A program made the translations under genes and the position numbers. This document shows positions 26,217-35,000 of a stretch of 64,000 bases of DNA, piece by piece. How positions within the stretch are numbered: the stretch's first letter is position 1; the number at the start of each line of letters is the position of its first letter. Below the pieces are notes generated by a model. The model was given only the letters and a program-made list of their open reading frames with translations. It made no database searches and was not told where the DNA came from. Source of the stretch: Palsa-506 sp963836355 (GTDB taxonomy: Bacteria; Actinomycetota; Actinomycetes; Streptosporangiales; Streptosporangiaceae); NCBI GenBank assembly GCA_963836355.1, contig CAWIJO010000029.1, positions 248,001-312,000 of the forward strand. Reading direction: 5' to 3'.

Positions 26217-27329
26217 ATGCTGAGCACTCTCGCGGGTCGGGTGCTATTGCCCAGGGAGGCCAGGGTCGATATTACTCGACCACGCCGCCAAAACCGCCGC
26301 CCGTCAGTGTCGGTAATTATTCCATGTTACAACTACGGGCGTTACCTTTTACAGTGCGTTGAGAGCGTGCTCCATCAGCCAGATGTTCATGTTGATGTAC
26401 TAATCATCGATGATGCCTCACCCGATGGAAGCGCCGAGACGGTTCGCCGCCTCGCTGCGCAGGACTCACGAGTTCGTATGATTTGCCATCCGACAAATCG
26501 CGGCCATATTGCCACCTACAACGAGGGATTGGCTCTAGCAACCGGCGAATACACGGTCCTCCTCTCTGCCGACGATCTGCTGTCACCCGGATGCTTGATG
26601 AGGGCAACTTCCCTCATGGAGAAATATCCTTCGGTCGGCTTGACGTATGGCTCATCGATTCATTTCAGAGATGACTGCCTTCCCCCTGCGCGCACTGTCG
26701 CGACAACTTGGATAATATGGCCAGGGCTCAGCTGGCTGGCGCATAGGTGCAAGACCGGCCAAAATGTTCTGATATCTCCGGAAGCGGTTATTCGAACTGC
26801 GGTTCTCCGCAAGATAGGCAAATTTCGGCCTGATCTGCCTCATTCTGCAGACTTCGAGATGTGGATGCGGGCGGCGATGGTGTCGGATATCGGTTACGTG
26901 GGCGGGGCGGACCAGGCATATTATCGAATTCATGGAAATAACATGCACCATTCCTTTGATATACTCGCGGATGTTTCCGAGAGGCTGAGCACGTTTGAAA
27001 CTCTATTTAGCGATCGCTCTGGGTTATTGACCGAGCCGAGTCGGCTGCGTGACGCGGCGCACCGCGCGCTCGCTCGCGAAGCGCTGGGTCATGCGATAAG
27101 TGCATGTGCCCGCGGAGTTACCGACCAGGAGCCGGTTGATGAATATGCTGCGCTAGCGTTGAGAGCATGGCCCAACGCGCGGAGTCTCGGCGAATGGCGA
27201 ACACTGTCCAGGCTACGTACGTTTCGTGGCGGTCGGCCAGCCTGGGATCCGTCACTAATTGCACGCGAAGCAACGCGTGACTTGATGTACAAGTTGCGAT
27301 GGTGGCGCCGGAGATGGGCAGGGGTCTAA
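26217..27329 (+). CDS. GT2 glycosyltransferase
   Basis: The protein has about 370 residues. VSVIIPCYNYGRYLLQCVESVL and VDVLIIDDASPDGSAETVRRL form the nucleotide-binding half. TGEYTVLLSADDLLSPGCL carries the metal-binding acidic pair, and LPHSADFEMWMRAAM with YRIHGNNMHH completes the acceptor side of this GT2 subgroup. ATG 26217 follows an AGGTAG stretch and was preferred to GTG 26178. The DNA is AT-richer than the core genes. It is transcribed alone towards the aminotransferase genes, which run the other way. The two-part element upstream suggests joint control with the operon at 9917. Sugar specificity is unknown. Confidence 0.84.
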   Translation: MLSTLAGRVLLPREARVDITRPRRQNRRPSVSVIIPCYNYGRYLLQCVESVLHQPDVHVDVLIIDDASPDGSAETVRRLAAQDSRVRMICHPTNRGHIATYNEGLALATGEYTVLLSADDLLSPGCLMRATSLMEKYPSVGLTYGSSIHFRDDCLPPARTVATTWIIWPGLSWLAHRCKTGQNVLISPEAVIRTAVLRKIGKFRPDLPHSADFEMWMRAAMVSDIGYVGGADQAYYRIHGNNMHHSFDILADVSERLSTFETLFSDRSGLLTEPSRLRDAAHRALAREALGHAISACARGVTDQEPVDEYAALALRAWPNARSLGEWRTLSRLRTFRGGRPAWDPSLIAREATRDLMYKLRWWRRRWAGV

Positions 27330-27372
27330 CTGCACTCGGTCAGTAGGTCATTAAGGCCGGACGTTCTGCCGG

Positions 27373-27533
27373 ACGCTCCTGAGGGCTTCAGACGCGCTGC
27401 AGCATGACCTCGGGCGATGCCCATATGCTTTCGATACTTGTCATGCATTGGCCGTAGTTATACTCGGACGACGAAACGGTACTGGCGCCGTTAGGACCGG
27501 ACGACTCAGCGGTCAGGTTGTCGAAGATTTTAG
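27373..27533 (-). other. Coding-like open stretch in convergent gap
   Basis: On the minus strand, a frame different from that of the overlapping aminotransferase 3' end reads IFDNLTAESSGPNGAS, then EYNYGQCMTSIESIWASP, ending in a stop at about 27373. Its residue composition looks like a protein C-terminus, but there is no start codon or ribosome site. It may be the tail of a lost gene or chance. It is listed so that the gap 27330-27512 is not taken as empty. Confidence 0.25.
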
Positions 27534-28643
27534 TGCTCGCCGTAAGGCGTCTGCGACGGTCTTCTGCTGATCTGGTGTGATGTGCGGATGAAGCGGCAAT
27601 GAGATGATTCGGGAGGCCGCCGCCTCAGCCACCGGAAAATCGCCTGGGCCGTATCCGACGCGCCGGAACGCGGGTTGCAGATGGACCGGAATTGGGTAGT
27701 GAATCGCGGCTTGGATTCCTAGCCCTTGCAGAACTTCAAGTACATGATCGCGTTGCGGTACCTGGACCACGTACAAATGCCAGACGTGTACGTTATCCTG
27801 CGCCGCCCGCGGCAGCGTGACATCATCCAATCCGGTGAGGAGTTCGCGATAGCGCCCGGCGGCCTCGCGGCGCCGCTCGTTCCAGTCTGCGAGCCGCCTC
27901 AGCTTCGCTCTCAAGACGACCGCCTGCAAAGTGTCTAGCCGCGAGTTGAATCCAAGTTCGGTGTGAAAGTACTTGAATTCGCTGCCGTGGTTGCCGAGCA
28001 ATCGAACTTTGCGAGCAATGGCTGCTGAATTAGTCACGATCGCCCCGGCATCGCCATACGCACCGAGATTTTTGCCCGGATAGAAGCTGGTTGCTGCAGC
28101 CTGACCGAAAGAGCCGACCGGAAGCCCCCGCTGAGTCGCTCCGTGGGATTGGGCAGCGTCTTCGATTATCGCAACTCCATGTTCTCTGGCAGCATCGGCC
28201 AATGCCCCCATAGGTGCCAGCTGACCGTAAAGATGAACAGGAATTATGGCCGCAGAGTTGGGACCTATTGCCTTGGTTGCCGAGACCGGGTCAAGCAGCA
28301 GATGATCCGGATCGACATCGGCAAAGGCCGGGCGAGCGCCAGCGCGCACGACTGCTGCGGCGGTGGCTGCGAAAGTATTGGCAGGTAGCACGACCTCTGC
28401 GTGCGCCGGAAGGTCAGCAGCGCGCAGCGCCAATTCAACCGCATCGGTGCCGTTGGCAAGCCCGATACAGTGCACTGCACGAGAGAATGCTGCATACTCA
28501 CGCTCGAACGCTGCCACTTCCGGGCCCTTGATAAACGCTCCGCTGGCCAGAACCCGCTGAAAGCCCTTAGCGATCTCGTCAGCCACCTCAAGGTGCGCAG
28601 CCTGCACATCGACTAGCGGGACGGTCGTTGAACTGACGGTCAC
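27513..28643 (-). CDS. DegT/DnrJ/EryC1/StrS sugar aminotransferase
   Basis: The 376-residue PLP enzyme transfers an amino group to a keto-sugar nucleotide. The N-terminus VPLVDVQAAH and ANGTDAVELALRA (cofactor phosphate contact) lead to IIEDAAQSHGA and SFYPGKNLGAYGDAGA, with the PLP lysine at residue 191. The SFYPGKNLG form resembles the dTDP-3-keto-6-deoxyhexose aminotransferases (FdtB/TylB type), which could use a product derived from the dTDP pathway; this link is inference. ATG 28643 follows a GGAGA sequence. A palindrome and a direct repeat lie just upstream (28682-28740). It is the leftmost member of the amino-sugar module and appears to have its own promoter. Confidence 0.86.
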   Translation of the reverse strand: MTVSSTTVPLVDVQAAHLEVADEIAKGFQRVLASGAFIKGPEVAAFEREYAAFSRAVHCIGLANGTDAVELALRAADLPAHAEVVLPANTFAATAAAVVRAGARPAFADVDPDHLLLDPVSATKAIGPNSAAIIPVHLYGQLAPMGALADAAREHGVAIIEDAAQSHGATQRGLPVGSFGQAAATSFYPGKNLGAYGDAGAIVTNSAAIARKVRLLGNHGSEFKYFHTELGFNSRLDTLQAVVLRAKLRRLADWNERRREAAGRYRELLTGLDDVTLPRAAQDNVHVWHLYVVQVPQRDHVLEVLQGLGIQAAIHYPIPVHLQPAFRRVGYGPGDFPVAEAAASRIISLPLHPHITPDQQKTVADALRRALKSSTT

Positions 28644-28681
28644 TTTGTCTCCTGTGAATGCTCATCTTGAAACTTTCTGTG

Positions 28682-28740
28682 CAGCATATATGCTGTGCGA
28701 GACTTCTGCGTTTACCTCGCGGGACTTCTGTCGGTACCTC
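28682..28740 (-). promoter_or_regulatory. Palindrome plus 22-bp-period direct repeat upstream of aminotransferase
   Basis: CAGCATATATGCTG (28682-28695) is a perfect 14-bp palindrome. Right beside it, two 20-bp units (28699-28718 and 28721-28740) share GACTTCTG-N4-TACCTC and match at 15 of 20 bases. The 22-bp period places both units on the same helix face. The palindrome sits about 40 bp ahead of the aminotransferase start, so operator sites are likely. Confidence 0.5.
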
Positions 28741-28822
28741 ACTGAGTGGCACGTCGCCGTCACCTCTAATGGTGCGCCGACGCGCGCCAAACACCACGAA
28801 CAGCCGCCTCCGCGGGCAGATG

Positions 28823-29986
28823 TTAGGGGACCTTGGCGGCGGATCTTGAGGAAGAATGAGAATGCCCCAGAGCGGCGCGAACCGCAGAGACAACAATGTC
28901 CTGTTGTTCTTTGGTCATATTGTGGAAGAGCGGAAGGATGAGTGAGCGGGCCGTGAGCAGTTCGGTTACCGGAAGCATTCCGTGCGTACGGTCTGCGTAG
29001 GCCGGCTGAAGGTGGACCGCCATAATTCCGCGACGGGCCGAAACGCCCGCCTCGGCGAGGCTTCGCAGCATTTCGTCACGGGACACGGGTGCATCGTCAG
29101 GAAGCATGATCCAGAAGGACTGATAATTGGTGGTGCCGTAGTCAGGATCGCCGATGGTCTCCAGGCCGGGGATGCATGACAGCAGGCGCTGGTAGCGCTC
29201 CGCTTGGTCTCGGCGTCTGGCTACGAGCCGACCGAGTTTGCGGAGTTGCACGAGGCCGATAGCGGCCTGGATGTCCGTCATCCGGAAGTTGAAACCAACC
29301 TCGGTGTAGTGCTCGATCACTGGCTGCTGACTGCGATGCCGCTCGGTCGCGCTGACATTCATGCCGTGTTCGCGCAAGCGGCGAATCCTGCTGGCGACCG
29401 ATGCGTCAGGTGTGCTGACCATGCCGCCTTCGCCGGTAGTGATGAGCTTCCGCGGATGGAACGAATATGCCGCCAGCCCGGCACTGGCACCTGCCGGGCG
29501 GCCCCGGTAGGTCGATCCTGCGGCGCAGGCCGCGTCCTCGATCACGGCGATGCCGCGCGGATCGCATAGCGCCCGCAGCCTGTCCAGATCGGCCGGCACG
29601 CCCGCTTGGTCGACAAGGATGACCGCGCGCGTCCGGCTGGTGAGGTGCGGTGTCACGGTTTCTGGAACGAGGTTCTGCGTCGCGAGGTCCACGTCAGCAA
29701 AGATCGGCTGCGCGCCTACGTAACGGACCGCGTTGGCGGTCGCGATGAAGGACAGGGACGGGACGATGACCTCGTCGCCCGGCCCGATTCCGGCGGTGAT
29801 AAGAGCCAGGTGCAGCGCTGCGGTACACGAGGACACGGCTACGGCGTGGCCGGTCCCGAATGCCTCAGCGAATTTCTCCTCGAATTCCGCCACTCGCGGC
29901 CCCTGCGCAATCCACCCGGATGCCACAGTCGCGGCAGCCGCCGCAGCCTCCTCTTCGCCAAGCCACGGCCGGATTACCGGGATCAT
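28823..29986 (-). CDS. DegT/DnrJ/EryC1/StrS sugar aminotransferase
   Basis: This second PLP aminotransferase of the family has 387 residues. It reads MIPVIRPWLGEEE, SSCTAALHLALI, VIEDAACAAGS and AYSFHPRKLITTGEGGM, with the PLP lysine at residue 180. The SFHPRK..TTGEGG form is that of broad DegT enzymes acting on UDP- or GDP-4-keto or 3-keto sugars and differs from the neighbour's SFYPGK type, so the two probably use different substrates. The start overlaps the upstream epimerase stop by four bases, which in turn overlaps the oxidoreductase, giving a tight three-gene operon. With a Gfo/Idh dehydrogenase and an acetyltransferase nearby, it could make a 3-amino sugar as in the WlbA/WlbC/WlbB route; this is inference. 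Confidence 0.86.
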   Translation of the reverse strand: MIPVIRPWLGEEEAAAAAATVASGWIAQGPRVAEFEEKFAEAFGTGHAVAVSSCTAALHLALITAGIGPGDEVIVPSLSFIATANAVRYVGAQPIFADVDLATQNLVPETVTPHLTSRTRAVILVDQAGVPADLDRLRALCDPRGIAVIEDAACAAGSTYRGRPAGASAGLAAYSFHPRKLITTGEGGMVSTPDASVASRIRRLREHGMNVSATERHRSQQPVIEHYTEVGFNFRMTDIQAAIGLVQLRKLGRLVARRRDQAERYQRLLSCIPGLETIGDPDYGTTNYQSFWIMLPDDAPVSRDEMLRSLAEAGVSARRGIMAVHLQPAYADRTHGMLPVTELLTARSLILPLFHNMTKEQQDIVVSAVRAALGHSHSSSRSAAKVP

Positions 29987-30963
29987 TGAGCATCCCCTTG
30001 ACCGGCCGCCGCGCGCTCAGAACGCCACCAGTTGACAAGCCGCCGCAAGCCCTCCTCAAGGCCCACCTCAGCCTTCCAGCCAAGCCTCTGCCCGGCGTGG
30101 GAGACGTCCGCCAGACGCCGGGTCACCCCGTTGGTACCGCGCGGCGGGCCGAATTCGAGGGGCAAGCGCGAGCCCATCACGTGCTGCAACGTATCAGCTA
30201 GCTCGACCAGGCTCGTCTCCGTGCCGCTCCCGATGTTAAAGACGTCGTCGGTGACGTCACTTGCGGCGGCGAGCAGGTTGGCGCGCGCGATGTCCTCAGT
30301 GAAGATGAAGTCCATCGTCTGCAGGCCATCGCCGAGAATAACCGGGGGCTTCCCAGCCTCGATCCGTTCCATCCAGCGGATCAGGACCTCTGTGTAGAGA
30401 CCGTAAATATCCATCCTCGGTCCGTACACGTTGAAATAGCGGAGCATTACGTAGTCAAGGCCGCGCATCGCACGGAAGCTGCGGAACAGGCCTTCATTGA
30501 AGGTCTTTCCCGCGCCGTAAAGAGTATCATTTGCATACGGATGGTGACGTTCCGGTGTCGGGAAATTCTCTGCCTGTCCGTATACCGATGCCGACGATGC
30601 CGCGATGATCTTGCGCACTCCCGCATCGGCCGCGGCCTCGACCACCTCGTAGGTGCCGTCGACAAGAACCTCGAGCGCCAGCCGGGGCTCGGTCGCGCAC
30701 TGGGTGATCCGGATAGCAGCCTGGTGGAACACGACGTCAATACCAGACATAAGCGAGCGGACACAATCACGATTCCGTATATCGCCATTGACCAGCCGGA
30801 CCACGGTGCTCTCGCGAGCCGACCTCAGATTCTCGGGCCTTCCTCGGACGAAGTTGTCTAGAACTATTATCTCCCCGGCATTGCCCGCCACAAGTTGATC
30901 GACGATCGTCGAGCCGATCGTGCCCGCGCCACCAGTGACAAGGAACCTCTGGCCGGCTATCAC
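29983..30963 (-). CDS. NAD-dependent epimerase/dehydratase (GalE-like SDR)
   Basis: The 326-residue extended SDR has the cofactor loop VTGGAGTIGSTIVDQL, with Thr where Phe is usual. DNFVRGRPENL specifies NAD binding. The AASSASVYGQAE segment and YGAGKTFNEG supply Ser, Tyr and Lys of the active site. FNVYGPRMDIYG is typical of UDP-sugar epimerases. It overlaps both operon neighbours by four bases, so its dosage is coupled to the aminotransferase and the oxidoreductase. Inferred role: setting the stereochemistry of the UDP-hexose or hexosamine before amination. The exact epimerised carbon cannot be told from sequence. Confidence 0.85.
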   Translation of the reverse strand: MIAGQRFLVTGGAGTIGSTIVDQLVAGNAGEIIVLDNFVRGRPENLRSARESTVVRLVNGDIRNRDCVRSLMSGIDVVFHQAAIRITQCATEPRLALEVLVDGTYEVVEAAADAGVRKIIAASSASVYGQAENFPTPERHHPYANDTLYGAGKTFNEGLFRSFRAMRGLDYVMLRYFNVYGPRMDIYGLYTEVLIRWMERIEAGKPPVILGDGLQTMDFIFTEDIARANLLAAASDVTDDVFNIGSGTETSLVELADTLQHVMGSRLPLEFGPPRGTNGVTRRLADVSHAGQRLGWKAEVGLEEGLRRLVNWWRSERAAAGQGDAQ

Positions 30964-32006
30964 GCGCCCACCTCCGTCAGCAACATCCGCTCTCCGTCGT
31001 TGTCCGCGCTTCGCGATGCCGCCTCAAGCAAAGCCAGCATGCGCAGGCCAGCCGCCGCATCAGTGAGCGGCGATCTGCGCTCGCGGATTGCGGTACTGAA
31101 CTCAGTCATGACAGACATCAGCGCTTCCCGTTCCTGCAGTGCGGGGACCAGGGTGTCGCCGGTCCGGTAGGAGATGAGGGCCTGGCGTCGTGCGTCCTGC
31201 TGCATATTTCCGGCTTGCATTGTGTCGACTCCGCGGTCGTGGACCGCGAGCCGTGCCGCCGGGTTGGTGTCGTCCCAGACGATCGTCTGCCGCGAGCCGC
31301 CAAATACGGTCTTCCGGATCTTGGTCGGGCTGAGCCAGTTAACGTGCACGTGCGCGAGCGCGCCGTTCGACAACCATACCGACAGGTACGCAATGCAGGC
31401 CCGCCCAGCTCCGATGGGGTCGCCGGTGTGGGCAGCGACTGCCACCGGCTGGATTTCCTCGGGAAGGACGAAGTCAAGGATCGAAAGGTCGTGCGGTGCG
31501 AGATCCCACAAAACATCAACGTCCGGCTGCACGAGCCCTAGGTTGATGCGGACCGAGTCGACGAACTGGACCTCACCGATATGGCCGCCCCGGACGAGTT
31601 CACGTATTCGCTGCACAGCCGGGGTGTAGCAGTAGGTGTGGTCGCACATGAGTACTAAGCCGGACCGCTGCGCCAGCGCTTCAAGCTTCCTTCCCTCGGC
31701 CAGCGAGGGCGTAAGCGGCTTTTCCACCAGCACGTGCTTGCCAGCGTCAAGGGCGGCCCGGACGAGGTCGAAGTGCGTTGCGGCGGGCGTCGCAATCGCG
31801 ACGGCTGCCACCGCCGGGTCTGAAAGGATCGCTTCAATGCTGTCCGTGGCCCGGACAGTCGTGTACGAACCGAGCGTCGCCTTAGCCCGCTCGACGTCCA
31901 TATCGCACAGCCACTCCAGCCGCAAGGCTGGCGTGGCCAATGCGGTGCGGACGAGGTTCGGTCCCCAATATCCGGCGCCGAAAACCGCTAACCCGATGGG
32001 TGGCAT
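30960..32006 (-). CDS. Gfo/Idh/MocA family oxidoreductase (WlbA-like)
   Basis: The 348-residue protein has the Rossmann loop VFGAGYWGPNLVR, the conserved VLVEKPLT with its catalytic-type Lys, and VLWDLAPHDLSILDFVL, which holds the His of the family. Members called WlbA/WbpB oxidise C3 of UDP-GlcNAcA so that a paired aminotransferase can add nitrogen. It is the first gene of the leftward operon with the epimerase and aminotransferase, and the acetyltransferase at 36356 carries the matching last activity. ATG 32006 is preceded by GGAAGGACTC. The pathway product, a 2,3-diacetamido uronic acid or similar sugar, is inferred from the gene set. Confidence 0.85.
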   Translation of the reverse strand: MPPIGLAVFGAGYWGPNLVRTALATPALRLEWLCDMDVERAKATLGSYTTVRATDSIEAILSDPAVAAVAIATPAATHFDLVRAALDAGKHVLVEKPLTPSLAEGRKLEALAQRSGLVLMCDHTYCYTPAVQRIRELVRGGHIGEVQFVDSVRINLGLVQPDVDVLWDLAPHDLSILDFVLPEEIQPVAVAAHTGDPIGAGRACIAYLSVWLSNGALAHVHVNWLSPTKIRKTVFGGSRQTIVWDDTNPAARLAVHDRGVDTMQAGNMQQDARRQALISYRTGDTLVPALQEREALMSVMTEFSTAIRERRSPLTDAAAGLRMLALLEAASRSADNDGERMLLTEVGA

Positions 32007-32045
32007 ACGAGAGTCCTTCCGTCTGGAGACTACGGCTGAGTGTCC

Positions 32046-35000
32046 CTACGGTGCCGTGGTGGTGAACACGACATCCACCCAGTAGTTGCTCGCGTTGTAA
32101 CTGTTATCAGGGAATCCTGGCGCACTCGCGTAGAGATATACGCCGTTGCCAGGATTGCCTGCGGATTGCAGCGCATGCAGTGGTGGGCTGTCAACAGCAT
32201 TTGCGAATGTTCCTGACTCGGCAGCGTAGCTCCCGTTCGGTGCGAAGTAGGAGGCGATGTACGTCGTATTCGCGCTTACCGGTATCGGAGACGTGAAGTT
32301 TGCCTGCTCCCATCCGGCCGCCGACTCATTTGTGAAGGTCGCCTGACCAAGCAAGCTGCCGCTCGCGTCCCACAGCCTGCCTATATGCGTGCCCGTATTG
32401 CCGGCTCCCTTGTAGAAGCGAATTCCTGTAATCCAACCCGTGCTATCCGATGTGAACTTCACGCCGAGGTTGACTGCGTTCGGGTCGTTCACTGAGGGCA
32501 TCGAGGGTAGCGTGGAGTCCGGCCAGATCGAGCAAGGGCATTGCCCTGGCGTCGGCGTCGGCTGAGCGGTCACAAAGCTCCACGTGTACTGGCTCCCCAT
32601 AGCCGTCCCGGAGGTATCCTTGGCGCCGGACACCGTGGCGGTATAAGTGGTGTCAGATGACAGCGGACCGGAGCCCCCGACCATCCCGCCCGACGGAATG
32701 TAAGTGCCGGTATTGGTTGATGAATTGTAGGACAGCGTCCCCGGTACTGAAATGCCACCTGGGCCGGCCATCGTGAATTGTATCGTGTTCGCCTGTACTG
32801 GTCCATCGAACGTAAACGAGATGCCCGTGCCGGTCGGTACGCTTGTCTGGCCTTTCAATGGGTTCGTTGCGGTTACCGCTGGGCCGCTGCTCGCATACAT
32901 GACATCGACCCAGTAGTTCGACGAGTTATAGCCGTTAGAGGGGAATGTGCTCGTTGAGCCATACGCATAAACTCCGCCACCGGCCAGCGCCGTCAGCTGT
33001 CCATTCGTCACAGCGTTACCGAGGCCATTCAGTGTGACAGCATAGTGTCCCGTATTCGTGTGGTATGACGCGACGTAGGTCGTCCCTGCGGTCACTGCCA
33101 CCGGGCTAGAGAAGTCCAGTTCCTCCCATCCCGTCGTGGACTCACTGGTGAACGTCCCCGTTGCAAGCAGAGTCCCGCCGGACGTCCACAGGCTGCCGGC
33201 GTGGGTGCCGGTGTTGCCGGGCTCCTTGTAGAACCGGACACCCGAGATGGTTCCATTGCCGCTGGCCTGGAACCTTAGGCCGAGTTCGACCGCGCTTGTG
33301 TCTGCGCCATCGGACGCGCCCGACGGCGTAACATCGGGCCAGATGCTGCACGGGCACTGACCCGGCGTGGATGCCTTGCTGGTGATGAACGTGTAGGTTT
33401 CCGGGGTCATAGTTTGGCCGAACTGATCCTGGGCCCCGCTGATGGTAGCGGTGTACGCGGTGCCTGCCGCCAGCTGGTTGGTCGGAATGAACGTCGCGAC
33501 CGTGTCCGTACTGTCGAAGGATGTTGTGCCCGGGATGGTGTTCCCGCTCGGATCCTTCAGGGTGAACGATGCCGAGGCGGGAACGACGGGCGCAGCGAAT
33601 GTCGCAGTGGGCGTGGTGGAGACAGGGTTGCTGGACGAGCCAGCGTAGGGTGTGACGCTGGCTACGGCCGGAGGTGCCCCTGGCGGCTGTGTCGTGTCGA
33701 AGATCACGTCGACGGCATAGCTTGAGCCCTGGAAGGTGGATGTCGGGAAGCCGTGACCCCCGACGTTAAACAGGCCATTCCCGCCGCCGGTACCGGTATA
33801 AACTGCCCTCGGTGCGGTCAGGGGAGCGGTGTTCAGGGCCAAGTCGAAGAGGTCTGGGTCATCGCCGTAGTGACCGTTTGGATCGAAATAGGACACGACA
33901 TAAGTGGTGCTCGCACTAATCTGGACAGGATTCGCAAACTTGAGTGTCTGCCAGCCACTGGCCGTCTCGTTGGTGAATGTACCGGTAGCGAGCTGGGTTC
34001 CGCTGGAAATCCAGAGCGAGCCAGTATGCGTTCCGCCGTTTCCGGTGCCCTTGTAGAATCGCACGCCCGCCACCCAGCCAGGGACGCTCGACTGGAACTT
34101 CATGCCGAGCTCAAGTGGCGTGGAATCGTTCGCCGATGTGACCGACGGGATGTAGTTGCTCCCGAACAGGCCGCACGGGCAGTTGACTGTGGCCCCGACA
34201 CCCGAACCTGGTGCTCCGATGTTGCCGCTGTCGTCCGTCGCGCGCGACTTGATCGTCACCGGGCCGTTGCCCGCCGCAGACCACGTGTAGCTCCAGGTGA
34301 CGCTGGTGGCAGCGGAGGACATCGTGGTGGCCGGGTGCCAAGTTGTGCCCCCGTCGGCCGACACTTCGACGCCCGCCACCACGCCGCCCCCGGAGTCGCT
34401 GGCTGTGCCGCTAACGGTTACCGTGCTGCCATTGCCGAAGGTGGCACCTGCCGAAGGCGAGGTAATCGCGGACGTCGGCGGTGAGTGATCGCCGGATGCC
34501 GTGGCGGCCGTCAGGCTGGGAGCGAGCGTTGTTGGCTGCGCGCCCATGTCGGCGAGCAAGTTGACGGTCGCCTGCTGCATGGCCGGGCTCGGCGGATTGT
34601 TCGCATCTCCGTCATGGTCAGAACCCAGCCCCCATGCCCACTGGACGGTGCCCGCGTCGAAGACCAGCGCACCGCTGGCGGCGCGGTACAGCGTCAGGCT
34701 ATTGGTGGCCTGGCCCGGGCCTATTTGCTCGTTGGGGGTCAGCAGCAGCTGCGACACGCTCTCGGTGGTTTTCGACATGTCGATCTCGCCGGGCGGCCGG
34801 GATCCGTTGTCGACGTCCGAATCCCACTCGTAGCCCAGCGTCTCGCCGGGCATGGTGGCGGTCTGGCCCGGCTGCAGGCTGGCCACGCTGGTATTCCGCC
34901 AGAACCTCAGCTTGGCGTACGCGGCCGGCACCTGCATGGCATAGGAGCAGCAGTTGACCAGCCAGAGCTGCCCGGTCAGCGCGTTCTCCGGCTGACCGCC

